Shown here one piece after another: positions 1-9,171 of a DNA stretch of 64,000 nucleotides (within the stretch, counting starts at the first letter, position 1; each line of letters starts with the position of its first letter). The notes beneath the pieces were generated by a model. The model had not been told where the DNA came from, did not search any database, and saw nothing but the letters and a program-made list of their open reading frames with translations. The stretch spans positions 124,001-188,000 of the forward strand of contig JARGPB010000007.1 in NCBI GenBank assembly GCA_029212905.1, written 5' to 3'. The DNA comes from Thalassovita sp. Its GTDB lineage: Bacteria; Pseudomonadota; Alphaproteobacteria; Rhodobacterales; Rhodobacteraceae. The translations under genes and the position numbers were made by a program.

Positions 1-715
1 CCATGATGGGCGACAGGACGTTGGGCAGGATATGCCGGGTGATCATCTTGGTGTTCGTGGTCCCGATCGAGCGGGCAGCCAGCACGAATTCGCGCTCTTT
101 GATCGCCAGAACATCGCCGCGGACGATCCGCGCTGTGGGCATCCAGCTGGTCACGCCAATGGCGCAAACCATCAGGATAAAGATGCCGGTTTCAGGGCCA
201 AAGGCAGCGTTCAGCGGATCGCGGAACAGCAGCACCATCACCAGCAACAGCGGCAGCAGGGGCAGGGCCAAGAACAGATCGGTCAAGCGCATCAGCAGAC
301 CGTCCAGTCGTTTGAAAAAGCCCGCCAGAACTCCGACCAGGCTGCCTAGGAACAACGCCAGCAGCATGGCCGTGATTCCCACCGACACCGAGGTTTGTCC
401 CCCGGCCATCATCCGCGCCAGCGTATCGCGACCCAGCTGGTCAGTACCCAAAGGATGGGCAAAACTGGGACCCTGATTGCGCGCCCGTATGTCGATATAG
501 GTGGCGTCATAGGGCCAGAACACCGGCCCCAGAAACACCACCAGCACAATCAGCAGGAAAACGATACCGCCCAGCATGGCGCCTTTGTGGTGTTTGAACT
601 GGTCCCAGACGTCGCGCCACTGACTGCGGGGGGGCGCCACGGGGATGGGATCGCTCAGTGCGCCTGCGGGGGTGGCACCGCCTGCGCCGGGGATGACTTT
701 GTTTGGCTCAGTCAT
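1..715 (-). CDS. dppC: Dipeptide/oligopeptide ABC transporter permease, DppC-like (C-terminus outside window)
   Basis: Inner-membrane permease of a peptide ABC importer; only the first 238 residues are in the window. A cytoplasmic N-terminus of about 40 residues is followed by a first membrane segment (GGIVFLLIVLVVFLGPVF), then the periplasmic stretch HPLGTDQLGRDTLARMMAGG that is typical of DppC/OppC proteins, and further hydrophobic helices. The ATG at 713-715 overlaps the end of the dppB frame by 8 bases, so the two permeases are translationally coupled. It would pair with DppB, the binding protein upstream and the fused ATPase encoded divergently at 3797. The family is certain; the exact substrate (dipeptide, oligopeptide or other) cannot be read from the sequence. 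Confidence 0.93.
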   Translation of the reverse strand, partial: MTEPNKVIPGAGGATPAGALSDPIPVAPPRSQWRDVWDQFKHHKGAMLGGIVFLLIVLVVFLGPVFWPYDATYIDIRARNQGPSFAHPLGTDQLGRDTLARMMAGGQTSVSVGITAMLLALFLGSLVGVLAGFFKRLDGLLMRLTDLFLALPLLPLLLVMVLLFRDPLNAAFGPETGIFILMVCAIGVTSWMPTARIVRGDVLAIKEREFVLAARSIGTTNTKMITRHILPNVLSPIM

Positions 716-1715
716 AGCGAATCCTCGGGTCTAGAACGCCGTACAGCACATCTGCGATCAGGTTGAAGATCACGATCAGCAGAGCAAAGATAAAGGTCAG
801 GGTCTGAACCATCGGCAGGTCGTTTGCCTCGATTGCGCCGATCAATAGCTGGCCCAGCCCGTTCACCTTGAACACCTGTTCAGTAATGATGGCGCCGCCG
901 AACACCTGCGGCACCCCCAGCGCGATCACGGTCACCACCGGGATCATCGAGTTCCGCAGCACATGCACCAGAACCACGGTTTTCTCGCCCAGGCCCTTGG
1001 CGCGGGCGGTGCGGACATAATCCTGATTCAGGTTGTCCAACATCGAGGCGCGCATGAACCGGCTGATCTGGGCTGCGTTATACAGCGCCAACACAAAGAC
1101 GGGCATTGCGATCTGACGCAACTGGTGGACAAAGCTGTCCCAGTCCACAACCTTGTGCGTAGTGTCATAAATCGACGGGAACCAGCCCAGATTGACCGAG
1201 AAGATCACGATCAGCAGGACTCCGGTGAAAAACGTCGGGACCGAGAACCCGACCATTGAGATGAACGTTCCCAGCTGATCGAACACCGAATACTGACGGT
1301 AGGCCGAGTAGATCCCGATCGGCAGCGCGATCATCACGCCAACCACGTAGGACAGGCCTACCACCCACAGGGTCTGGGGCAGGCGCTGGACAACGATGTC
1401 CATTACAGGGCTGCGGGTTTGCCAGGACAGGACGCGTAGCTGGCCCTCGGACAGGGAGGTGCCGAACAGGTTGTCGATCAGCACCTGGGGCTCGATCCAG
1501 AAGAACTGTACCAGCCATTTCATGAAACGGATGTGGACGGGCTCACCCAGACCCAGGGCCTCGCGCATCCGTTCTTTGACTTCGGGGGGGACGGTCAGGG
1601 GCACCTGAGCCATCGGGTCGCCAGGGGCCAGTTCCAGTAATAGAAAAATCACAAGACTGATGAACAACAGCGTCGGAACGGCCAGGACCAATCGACGTAT
1701 CGTGAAAGTCAGCAT
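708..1715 (-). CDS. dppB: Dipeptide/oligopeptide ABC transporter permease, DppB-like
   Basis: 335-residue inner-membrane permease of the same importer. It begins MLTFTIRRLVLAVPTLLFISLVIF, the usual first helix of DppB/OppB, followed by ELAPGDPMAQ. The cytoplasmic coupling loop toward the ATPase is visible as ARAKGLGEKTVVLVHVLRNS. The frame is open further upstream, but I chose the ATG at 1713-1715 because it places the first helix at the N-terminus and has AAAGG just upstream; the extra residues resemble no family member. It lies 102 bases after the binding-protein gene, separated from it by a strong hairpin, and overlaps dppC by 8 bases. Confidence 0.94.
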   Translation of the reverse strand: MLTFTIRRLVLAVPTLLFISLVIFLLLELAPGDPMAQVPLTVPPEVKERMREALGLGEPVHIRFMKWLVQFFWIEPQVLIDNLFGTSLSEGQLRVLSWQTRSPVMDIVVQRLPQTLWVVGLSYVVGVMIALPIGIYSAYRQYSVFDQLGTFISMVGFSVPTFFTGVLLIVIFSVNLGWFPSIYDTTHKVVDWDSFVHQLRQIAMPVFVLALYNAAQISRFMRASMLDNLNQDYVRTARAKGLGEKTVVLVHVLRNSMIPVVTVIALGVPQVFGGAIITEQVFKVNGLGQLLIGAIEANDLPMVQTLTFIFALLIVIFNLIADVLYGVLDPRIRYD

Positions 1716-1780
1716 GGGGTCGCCTTTGCGGCTTGTCGTTAGAGAAGGGGGCGCAGATACGGGCGCCCTAAATAACAAAA

Positions 1781-1803
1781 GCCCCGGCCCAAAAGGCCGG
1801 GGC
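1781..1803 (-). terminator. Hairpin between binding-protein and permease genes
   Basis: The arms GCCCCGGCC (1781-1789) and GGCCGGGGC (1795-1803) pair perfectly around a 5-base loop. On the minus strand the hairpin is followed by TTTTGTTATTT, giving an intrinsic-terminator shape. It lies directly after the binding-protein stop and before dppB. Such a hairpin usually lets the binding protein be made in excess over the membrane subunits by partial termination and 3'-end protection; that role is inferred here. Confidence 0.8.
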
Positions 1804-1817
1804 TGTGGACTAGCGCA

Positions 1818-3518
1818 TTACTTCATGCGGTACCAGTCCGCCGCGTTCCAGATTTCCGAGTCCCAGGTGTTCAGAACGACACCGCCCAGAGTGTTGGAGT
1901 GCGCCGAGACACGGCCACGGTCCACCAGAGGCACGATGACATAGCTGTCCTTGGTCAGCATGTCGTTCAGCTTCTTGGCGATCTCACCGCGTTTTTCCAG
2001 CTCGCCGGTCCGGCCCAGTTCTGCGACCAGTTCGTCATAGGCGGGGTCACAAAAACGGTTGATGTTCTCACCCTGCCATTGCGATTCCGGCTTGGGGGCT
2101 TTGGCGCAGGTGTGCTCGGCCAGATAGGCCTCGGGGTCGGTACCGTTAAAGTTGTTGGCGTACATTTCCACGTCCGCATAGAATTTTTGGAACGTGTCGG
2201 GCGAGCCCGGATCACCCCCAAAGAACACCGAACCCGACAGGTTGCGCAGTTCGGTCTGGACGCCGATTTCGCCCCACCACTGTTTGATCAGCGCCTGGAA
2301 ATCCTGACGCACAGCATTGGTCGAGGTCTGGTACAGCAGCGACAGTTTTATGCCGTCTTTTTCGCGCACACCACCGGCGCCCACTTTCCAGCCGGCGTCT
2401 TCCAGCAGCGCCTTGGCGCCTTCGATGTCCTGGGTCATGCAATCGGTGTTATCCGAGGCATAGAGCGCGGGGGCTGGCACCAGGTTACAGGTCGGGCGAC
2501 CCGCCTTGCCATAGCCGATTTCCACCAGAAGTTCGCGGTCGATGGCCATGGACAGGGCCTTGCGGACACGCATATCTGACAGGATCGGGTGAGGGTGTTT
2601 GGCTGTGGACCGCTCGCCTTCGGGCAGGCTGGGCGAGGGGTCGGTCATGTTCATCTCGATCCGCTCTACCAGCGAACCAAAGGCTGCAACGACCTTGCCT
2701 TTGCCGCCTTGTTCCATGCGGGCGATGACGTCGGGCGCCAGTTGTAGGTTCCATGCGTAATCAAATTCGCCGGTTTCCAGCACTGCACGACCGGCTGCGG
2801 TTGCATCACCGCCCCCCTTCAAGGTCATGGTCGCAAAGGCCGGTTTGGCGGGGTCACGGTAGTTCTGGTTCGCCGACAGTGAAATCACGTCATTGGGGCG
2901 GAATTCATCTGCCACGAACGGCCCGGTGCCGATCGGGCCAAAGTTGGCGTCGGTACATTCAGGGGCCTTGGCGCCCATGCAGTTTTCAAACTGAGCCTTC
3001 TGTATGATGGGCGACTGGCCACCCATGAAGGGCAGGTAGGGGTTCGGTTTCGGCTCTGAGAAGTTGACCTTGATGGTCAGCTCGTCCAGGGCTTCGACGC
3101 TGCTGACGCCTTCGAATTTTGCCAGCTGGGCGCAGCCGCCTTCGGGGTGCATACAGTATTCTGCGGTGAATTTCACATCCGCCGAGGTCACTGGCGAACC
3201 GTCCGACCATTTCAGGCCCGACTTCAGTTTCCATGTGATCGAGGTCAGGTCCGCCGAGACGCCGCCGTTTTCAACCGTGGGGATTTCCGTCGCCAGAAAG
3301 GGCACCAATGCGCCGTTTTGGTCAAAGCGGCCTAGGGGCTCGACGATCAGAGACGAGGCTTCGACATCCTTGGTCCCTGCCGACAGATAGGGATTCAGAA
3401 TGGAAGGGGCCTGCCAGTAAATCACGCTAACGTGGCCGTCCGCTCCGCGCTCGGCAAATGCGGCCGGGGCCAAACCCGTTGCTGCCACTGCGCCCAGCAA
3501 TAAGGACTTCAGTTTCAT
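1818..3518 (-). CDS. Peptide ABC transporter substrate-binding protein (SBP family 5)
   Basis: 566-residue periplasmic binding protein of the DppA/OppA (SBP_bac_5) family. A signal peptide is clear: positive MKLK, hydrophobic core, and cleavage probably after AAFA at residue 22. Family signatures include IYWQAPSILNPYLSAGTKD near the N-terminus, LIVEPLGRFDQNGALVPFLA, WSDGSPVTSADV in the middle, and the hinge segment MRVRKALSMAIDRELLVE. The ATG at 3516-3518 is preceded by AGGAGA. It is the first gene of the minus-strand transporter unit and is transcribed away from the ATPase gene. Its length (somewhat over the ~530 of DppA) is within the family range. The ligand is unknown, but the neighbouring peptidases suggest peptides or N-acyl amino acids. 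Confidence 0.93.
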   Translation of the reverse strand: MKLKSLLLGAVAATGLAPAAFAERGADGHVSVIYWQAPSILNPYLSAGTKDVEASSLIVEPLGRFDQNGALVPFLATEIPTVENGGVSADLTSITWKLKSGLKWSDGSPVTSADVKFTAEYCMHPEGGCAQLAKFEGVSSVEALDELTIKVNFSEPKPNPYLPFMGGQSPIIQKAQFENCMGAKAPECTDANFGPIGTGPFVADEFRPNDVISLSANQNYRDPAKPAFATMTLKGGGDATAAGRAVLETGEFDYAWNLQLAPDVIARMEQGGKGKVVAAFGSLVERIEMNMTDPSPSLPEGERSTAKHPHPILSDMRVRKALSMAIDRELLVEIGYGKAGRPTCNLVPAPALYASDNTDCMTQDIEGAKALLEDAGWKVGAGGVREKDGIKLSLLYQTSTNAVRQDFQALIKQWWGEIGVQTELRNLSGSVFFGGDPGSPDTFQKFYADVEMYANNFNGTDPEAYLAEHTCAKAPKPESQWQGENINRFCDPAYDELVAELGRTGELEKRGEIAKKLNDMLTKDSYVIVPLVDRGRVSAHSNTLGGVVLNTWDSEIWNAADWYRMK

Positions 3519-3796
3519 ATGTCTCTCCTAGTTGAACACTTTGCGTGTCTTGTTTTCGCGGTGCAGTTGAGTGTGATTCTGTCCACGATCCGTGACGAAT
3601 GATGCACCATTATAGCTTTCCGGCACCATGGTTTTGAGACGCGTGCTGCCGGGAACGACTAAACACCAAACCAAATGGTCAAAAAATGCAAGCCTTCTGC
3701 AAGTTGACCCGGCGGGAGTTTTGCAACCGGTTTGACACTGGAGGCAGGCTGTCTGTAGCGTCAAGTCGACAAACTCCCTTGAACAGGAAAACGGTG
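3519..3796. promoter_or_regulatory. Divergent intergenic region of the peptide transporter
   Basis: 278 bases separate the binding-protein start (minus strand) from the ATPase start (plus strand), so promoters for both directions must lie here. The plus side contains TTGACC (around 3703) and TTGACA (around 3732) as possible -35 boxes, but I cannot assign -10 boxes with confidence. TGCAAG occurs twice near 3687-3702, 12 bases apart, with a related TTGCAA near 3721, which could be a regulator site. No regulator gene adjoins the region. Confidence 0.4.
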
Positions 3797-5617
3797 ATGC
3801 TGGACCAGCCTATCGCTTCGATCGAGAATCTGCGCGTCGAGTTTCAGACCAAGGATGGCCCCGTTCTGGGGGTCGAAGACGTATCCTTTGCGGTAAACGC
3901 GGGCGAAACCATCGCAATTGTTGGGGAGTCGGGCTCTGGGAAGTCCGTCTCCAGCCTGTCTTTGATGCGTTTGGTTGAATTCGGCGGTGGTAAAATATCC
4001 GGCGGGCGCCTGATTTTTGATCGTAAAGATGGTCAGGAGCTGGATCTGACCCAGGCGGACCAGTCCTTGATGCGCACGATTCGGGGCAATGAGATCGGAA
4101 TGATCTTTCAAGAACCGATGACGGCGTTGAACCCAGTGTTCACTGTCGGCCGCCAACTGACCGAAGGGCTGCGCCTGCACAAGGGTATGTCCAAGGACGA
4201 AGCGACGGCGCGCGCGCTAGAGTTGCTGCGGCAGGTGCGCATCCCGGAACCCGAACGGCGGTTGGAGCAATACCCACACGAGCTGTCTGGCGGAATGCGC
4301 CAGCGTGTTGTGATCGCCATGGCCCTTGCCTGCGAGCCGCGCCTGCTGATCGCCGACGAGCCGACGACTGCTCTGGATGTGACCATTCAGGCCGAAATTC
4401 TGGCGCTCATGGACCGTCTGAAACGGGAAACGGGCACTGCCGTGATGTTCATCACCCATGACATGGCTGTCGTGGCACAGATGGCCGACCGCGTCGTTGT
4501 CATGTTCCGCGGCAACAAGGTCGAAGAGGGCACTGTCCAAGAAATTTTTGAGAACCCACAGCACGAATACACCAAGGCGTTGCTGGCGGCAGTCCCAAAA
4601 CTGGGCGAGATGCGCGGCAAGCCTTTGCCAGAACCGATGAAGCTGCTGGGCCGCGAACAAGCCGAAATCAAACCCATCGTCGGCACGCAAGAGCCGCTTT
4701 TGACGGTCAAGAATCTGATCACACGGTTTCCCGTGCAGGGTGGTTTTTTTCGGCGGACGGTGGCCAATGTTCACGCGGTCGAGGACCTGTCCTTTACGCT
4801 GAACAAGGGGCGTACTCTGTCCTTGGTCGGGGAATCTGGTTGCGGGAAATCCACGGCGGGGCGGTCAATCCTGCGACTGGTGCAGCCGCAATCGGGACAG
4901 GTGGATCTGGACGGCGTGGATGTTATGGCGCTGGATCCCGGCGGGCTGCGCCGGGCGCGGCTGGACATGCAGATGGTGTTTCAGGATCCCTTTGCCAGCC
5001 TGAACCCGCAGATGCAGCTGTCCGACCAAGTGGCCGAGCCGATGCGCAATTACGGCACCCACAAAGGCAGCGAATTGACGGACCGGGTTGAAATGCTGTT
5101 CGACCGGGTGGAATTGCCTCGCAGCTTCATGCGGCGCTATCCGCATGAATTGTCCGGTGGGCAGCGGCAGCGCGTCGCCATCGCGCGGGCCCTGGCGCTG
5201 AACCCCAAGTTGATCATCGCGGACGAGGCGGTCTCGGCGCTGGATGTGTCAGTGCAGGCCCAGGTGCTGAACCTGATGATGGAGCTGCAGGCCGATCTGG
5301 GATTGTCGTTTCTGTTCATCAGTCACGACATGGCCGTGGTTGAACGCGTCAGCCACGATGTGGGCGTCATGTATCTGGGGCGGATCGTGGAAATGGGGCC
5401 GCGTCAGGCGGTGTTTGAAAACCCGCAGCATCCGTATACTCAGGCGCTGATGAAGGCGGTTCCGATTGCAGACCCGCGCAATCGAAAATCCGAACGAGAC
5501 CTGAACTTCAAACCGATCCCGTCGCCGATCCACCCGGTTGGCTATGAACCCGCGCCCTCGGAATACCAAGAGGTCAGCCCGGGACATTTCATCCTGACGA
5601 CCGATAGCGGCTACTGA
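3797..5617 (+). CDS. Fused double ATPase of a peptide ABC transporter (DppD-DppF fusion)
   Basis: 606-residue cytoplasmic protein carrying two complete ABC ATPase domains, each equivalent to DppD/OppD or DppF/OppF. Domain 1 has Walker A GESGSGKS (residues 43-50), signature LSGGMRQR and Walker B LLIADEP. Domain 2 has GESGCGKS, LSGGQRQR and LIIADEA. Each domain ends with the oligopeptide-type C-terminal region (NPQHEYTKALLAAVP and NPQHPYTQALMKAVP). The open frame extends upstream, but the ATG at 3797 has AGGAAA in front and starts at the usual family N-terminus (MLDQPIASIENLRVEF). It energises the permeases encoded on the opposite strand and is followed one base later by argE. Confidence 0.93.
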   Translation: MLDQPIASIENLRVEFQTKDGPVLGVEDVSFAVNAGETIAIVGESGSGKSVSSLSLMRLVEFGGGKISGGRLIFDRKDGQELDLTQADQSLMRTIRGNEIGMIFQEPMTALNPVFTVGRQLTEGLRLHKGMSKDEATARALELLRQVRIPEPERRLEQYPHELSGGMRQRVVIAMALACEPRLLIADEPTTALDVTIQAEILALMDRLKRETGTAVMFITHDMAVVAQMADRVVVMFRGNKVEEGTVQEIFENPQHEYTKALLAAVPKLGEMRGKPLPEPMKLLGREQAEIKPIVGTQEPLLTVKNLITRFPVQGGFFRRTVANVHAVEDLSFTLNKGRTLSLVGESGCGKSTAGRSILRLVQPQSGQVDLDGVDVMALDPGGLRRARLDMQMVFQDPFASLNPQMQLSDQVAEPMRNYGTHKGSELTDRVEMLFDRVELPRSFMRRYPHELSGGQRQRVAIARALALNPKLIIADEAVSALDVSVQAQVLNLMMELQADLGLSFLFISHDMAVVERVSHDVGVMYLGRIVEMGPRQAVFENPQHPYTQALMKAVPIADPRNRKSERDLNFKPIPSPIHPVGYEPAPSEYQEVSPGHFILTTDSGY

Positions 5618-5618
5618 C

Positions 5619-6776
5619 ATGTCCGAGCGATTATCGCCCTTTGATATCATGACGCGGCTGGTGGCGTTTCCAACGGTCAGCCGTGACACGAACCTGCCGC
5701 TGATTGAATGGGTTCAGGACTATTTGAACAGCCACGGCATCACCGCACATCGGTACTATAACGAAGACAAGGATAAGGCGGCGTTGTTCGCGCATGTCGG
5801 TCCCATGGACGAGGGCGGCGTGATCCTGTCGGGGCATACGGATGTGGTGCCGGTGGATGGCCAGCCCTGGGCCGCGGACCCCTTCACTGTGGTTGAACGG
5901 GACGGAAAATATTTCGGGCGCGGGTGCTGCGATATGAAAGGGTTCGATGCGCTGGCGATCTGGGCACTGGTCGAGGCGCAGCATCGTGGTGTGACGCGTC
6001 CTTTGCAACTGGCGTTGAGCTTTGACGAAGAAATCGGCTGTACTGGCGCCGCGCCTTTGATCCAGCGGATGCAGGAAACCATCCCCAAGGCCAGTGCGGT
6101 CATCGTGGGCGAACCGTCTGAATTGCAGGCTGTGACCGGGCACAAGGGCGGGATTTCCTATTGGATACATGTGCATGGGTTCGAGGTGCACAGCTCTCTT
6201 ATGCATACAGGCGTCAACGCGATTATGTATGGCGCGAAACTGATCGAGTGGGCCAATCAGGTGAATGCCGAAACTATGGCTCAGACGCCCTCGCCAGTGG
6301 CGGCGCTGTTCGAGCCGCATTGGACCACGGCCCATGTCGGCCAGATCCACGGGGGCACCGCCCATAATATCACCGCCAAAGATTGCGAATTTGGCTTTGG
6401 TTTTCGGATTGTGCCGGATGAGGACCCAGACGTCTGGGACCAGCGTTTGCGTGAAAAGGCTGCGCAGATCGAGGCCGAGATGCAGGCCGTGATCCCCGAT
6501 ACCCGGATTGATGTGCGGGCCGATTTCAGCCTGCCGGGGTTCACCCCCGAACCCAATGGCGCCGCCGAGGCCCTGGTGCGCCAGATCACCGGAGACAACG
6601 GCACGCATGTGGTCAGCTACGGCACCGAAGCCAGCCATTTCCAGGCAGCGGGCTATTCCACCGTGGTTTGCGGGCCGGGCAATATCGAACAGGCCCACCA
6701 GCCGGACGAATTCATCACCATTGCGCAATTCAACAAGGGGCACGCGTTCATGCGGTCTCTGCTGAATCTGCTTTAG
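5619..6776 (+). CDS. argE: Acetylornithine deacetylase-type M20 peptidase
   Basis: 385-residue cytoplasmic zinc hydrolase of the M20A/ArgE-DapE group. Metal-site motifs are visible: GHTDVVPVDGQPW (His, Asp), GRGCCDMKGFD and the catalytic Glu pair in SFDEEIGCTGA. The dimerisation domain is marked by GGTAHNITAKDCEF. The length fits alphaproteobacterial ArgE (about 385). The ATG at 5619 lies one base after the transporter ATPase stop, so the two are co-transcribed. In this setting it could act in arginine biosynthesis or, equally well, deacylate imported N-acyl amino acids. The family call is firm; the exact substrate is inferred. Confidence 0.85.
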   Translation: MSERLSPFDIMTRLVAFPTVSRDTNLPLIEWVQDYLNSHGITAHRYYNEDKDKAALFAHVGPMDEGGVILSGHTDVVPVDGQPWAADPFTVVERDGKYFGRGCCDMKGFDALAIWALVEAQHRGVTRPLQLALSFDEEIGCTGAAPLIQRMQETIPKASAVIVGEPSELQAVTGHKGGISYWIHVHGFEVHSSLMHTGVNAIMYGAKLIEWANQVNAETMAQTPSPVAALFEPHWTTAHVGQIHGGTAHNITAKDCEFGFGFRIVPDEDPDVWDQRLREKAAQIEAEMQAVIPDTRIDVRADFSLPGFTPEPNGAAEALVRQITGDNGTHVVSYGTEASHFQAAGYSTVVCGPGNIEQAHQPDEFITIAQFNKGHAFMRSLLNLL

Positions 6777-6794
6777 GGCACAAAAGGACACTCC

Positions 6795-7958
6795 ATGCCA
6801 ATCAAGAACAGCTTTGCTGAGATGCACGCCGAAATCACCGCCTGGCGCCGGGATTTTCACGAACACCCCGAAATTCTGTTCGACGTGCACCGCACGGCAG
6901 GCGTTGTTGCGGATAAATTGCGCGCCTTTGGCTGTGACGAGGTGGTCGAGGGGATCGGCATTACCGGCGTCGTCGGCGTGATCAAGGCGGGGAGCTCGGA
7001 CAAGGTGGTTGGCCTGCGCGCTGATATGGATGCGCTGCCGATGTCGGAAATCACTGGGCTGGACTATGCCAGCAAAACTCCCGGTGCGATGCACGCCTGC
7101 GGCCATGATGGACATACCGCGATGCTGTTGGGCGCGGCAAAGTACCTGGCCGAGACCCGCAATTTCGACGGCACCGTGGTGTTGCTGTTCCAGCCCGCAG
7201 AAGAGGGCGGTGCAGGTGGCCTGAAGATGGTCGAGGACGGGGCGATGGACCGCTGGAACGTTCAAGAGGTGTACGGCCTGCACAACATGCCCGGCGTCCC
7301 CGTCGGGGAGTTTGCGATCCGGCCCGGCCCGATGATGGCCTCGGCGGACGAGTTCGACATTATCGTCACCGGGGTTGGCGGGCACGCTGCACAGCCCCAT
7401 GATGCGGTGGACACGACGCTGGCTGCCAGCCACGTGGTCGTTGCGTTGCAATCCATTGTCGCGCGCAACGTGGATCCCGTGAAACAGGCTGTTCTGACTG
7501 TGGCCACGTTTCTGACCGAAAGCGATACACAGAACGTGATTCCCCAGACCGCCAAGCTGCGCGGCACGGTGCGTTGCTTTGAACCTGAAATTCGCGACCT
7601 GATGGAGGAGCGTTTGACATCTGTCGCGACACTGACAGCGCAGGCATTCGGCGCCACAGCCGAGGTCCGCTATCATCGGGGCTATCCGCCCACAGTTAAC
7701 GCCGAAGTCCCGACTCAACACGCGATCGAGGCAGCGCAGGCTGTGGCCAGCCATGTGGAAACCAACACGCCCCCGATCATGCCAGCCGAGGATTTTTCCT
7801 ATATGCTGGAATCCCGGCCGGGCGCCTATATCTTTATGGGGAATGGGGACACACCGATGTGCCACCATCCTGCCTATGATTTCGATGACGCGGCCATCCC
7901 GCTGGGATGCAGTTTCTTTGCAGAACTGATCGAACGCCGGATGCCTCGCGGCCAGTAA
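6795..7958 (+). CDS. M20 family amidohydrolase (hippurate hydrolase-like), copy 1
   Basis: 387-residue metal-dependent amidohydrolase of the M20D (HipO/IAA-amino acid hydrolase) group. The di-metal motifs are intact: GLRADMDALPM, MHACGHDGHTAMLLGAAKYL, and FQPAEEGGAGG with the catalytic Glu pair; VGGHAAQPHDAVD marks the dimerisation domain. The start at 6795 has AAAGGA upstream. It follows argE by 18 bases and precedes a close paralogue by 11 bases, forming one unit with the peptide transporter ATPase. Such enzymes cleave N-acyl amino acids (hippurate, indole-3-acetyl amino acids and others); which one cannot be read here. Confidence 0.87.
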   Translation: MPIKNSFAEMHAEITAWRRDFHEHPEILFDVHRTAGVVADKLRAFGCDEVVEGIGITGVVGVIKAGSSDKVVGLRADMDALPMSEITGLDYASKTPGAMHACGHDGHTAMLLGAAKYLAETRNFDGTVVLLFQPAEEGGAGGLKMVEDGAMDRWNVQEVYGLHNMPGVPVGEFAIRPGPMMASADEFDIIVTGVGGHAAQPHDAVDTTLAASHVVVALQSIVARNVDPVKQAVLTVATFLTESDTQNVIPQTAKLRGTVRCFEPEIRDLMEERLTSVATLTAQAFGATAEVRYHRGYPPTVNAEVPTQHAIEAAQAVASHVETNTPPIMPAEDFSYMLESRPGAYIFMGNGDTPMCHHPAYDFDDAAIPLGCSFFAELIERRMPRGQ

Positions 7959-7969
7959 AGGACCCAACC

Positions 7970-9133
7970 ATGCCTGTGAAAAACCGATTTGCCGAGCTTC
8001 AGGATGAAATCACCGCCTGGCGCCGCGATTTCCACGAACACCCTGAGATTCTGTTCGATACCGTCCGCACCGCCGGGATTGTTGCTGAGAAACTAAACGA
8101 TTTTGGCTGTGACGAGGTGGTGACGGGCATCGGCCGCACTGGCGTTGTTGCCGTCATCAAGGGCAAACAGAACTTCAGCGGCAAGGTCATTGGGTTGCGC
8201 GCCGACATGGACGCTTTGCCGATCCACGAGCAGACCGGGCTGGGCTATGCCAGTCAAACTGATGGGGCGATGCATGCTTGTGGTCATGATGGGCATACAG
8301 CGATGCTGCTGGGGGCCGCGAAATACCTGGCCGAAACCCGCAATTTCGACGGCACGGTCGTGGTGATCTTTCAGCCCGCCGAAGAGGGCGGCGGTGGAGG
8401 CAAGGAAATGTGCGACGACGGCATGATGGACCGCTGGAACATCCAAGAAGTATACGGAATGCACAATTGGCCCGGTCAGCCCGTCGGCAGCTTTGCCATT
8501 CGTCCCGGCGCGTTTTTTGCCGCCACCGACGTGTTCGAGATCGAATTCGAAGGCAAAGGAGGCCACGCGGCCAAGCCTCAGGATACGGTGGACACGACGG
8601 TCATGGCCTCGCAGGCCGTGCTGTCGATGCAAACCATTGCCAGCCGGAACGCCGATCCGGTGGATCAGGTGGTGGTGTCGGTCACATCCTTTGAAACCTC
8701 GTCCACGGCGTTCAACGTCATTCCGCAGCGGGTCTCGCTTAAGGGCACAGTCCGCACCATGAGCGCCGAGATGCGCGATCTGGCCGAGGCACGGATCAGC
8801 GCGATTTGTAACGGTGTCGCGGCGACCTTTGGCGGGACGGTCGCGGTGAACTATATGCGCAACTATCCGGTCATGGTGAACACCCCCGAGCAAACCGATT
8901 TCGCGGCCGAGGTTGCCAAATCCGTCAGCGGATCCTGCAATGAGGCACCGCTGGTCATGGGGGGCGAAGACTTTGCCTTTATGCTCGAAGAACGTCCCGG
9001 CGCTTATATTCTGGTCGGAAATGGTGATACCGCGATGGTCCACCACCCCGAATACAACTTCAACGACGAGGCCATCCCCGCCGGATGCAGCTGGTGGGCC
9101 GAAGTGGTTGAACGCAGGATGCCGGCACAGTAA
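7970..9133 (+). CDS. M20 family amidohydrolase (hippurate hydrolase-like), copy 2
   Basis: 387 residues, the same length as the gene before it and visibly similar throughout: both begin with a KN-F-AE-x-E-TAWRRDFHEHPEILFD block and share MHACGHDGHTAMLLGAAKYL and RNFDGTVV. Metal ligands and the catalytic Glu in QPAEEGGGGG are kept. Differences such as DVFEIEFEGKGGHAAKP versus DEFDIIVTGVGGHAAQP show divergence after duplication. I chose the ATG at 7970 because it aligns with the paralogue and follows AAAGGA; an upstream in-frame start would overlap copy 1. Probably a second substrate specificity in the same catabolic unit. Confidence 0.87.
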   Translation: MPVKNRFAELQDEITAWRRDFHEHPEILFDTVRTAGIVAEKLNDFGCDEVVTGIGRTGVVAVIKGKQNFSGKVIGLRADMDALPIHEQTGLGYASQTDGAMHACGHDGHTAMLLGAAKYLAETRNFDGTVVVIFQPAEEGGGGGKEMCDDGMMDRWNIQEVYGMHNWPGQPVGSFAIRPGAFFAATDVFEIEFEGKGGHAAKPQDTVDTTVMASQAVLSMQTIASRNADPVDQVVVSVTSFETSSTAFNVIPQRVSLKGTVRTMSAEMRDLAEARISAICNGVAATFGGTVAVNYMRNYPVMVNTPEQTDFAAEVAKSVSGSCNEAPLVMGGEDFAFMLEERPGAYILVGNGDTAMVHHPEYNFNDEAIPAGCSWWAEVVERRMPAQ

Positions 9134-9171
9134 ACGGGCAGGCACCCTGTCCGTTCTGTGAAAGGATCGTC

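Noticed and set aside
5631..7967. 778-codon open frame on the minus strand
   Set aside because: Lies wholly opposite argE and the first amidohydrolase, whose protein motifs are intact. High GC leaves few stops on the complementary strand; the translation resembles no protein.
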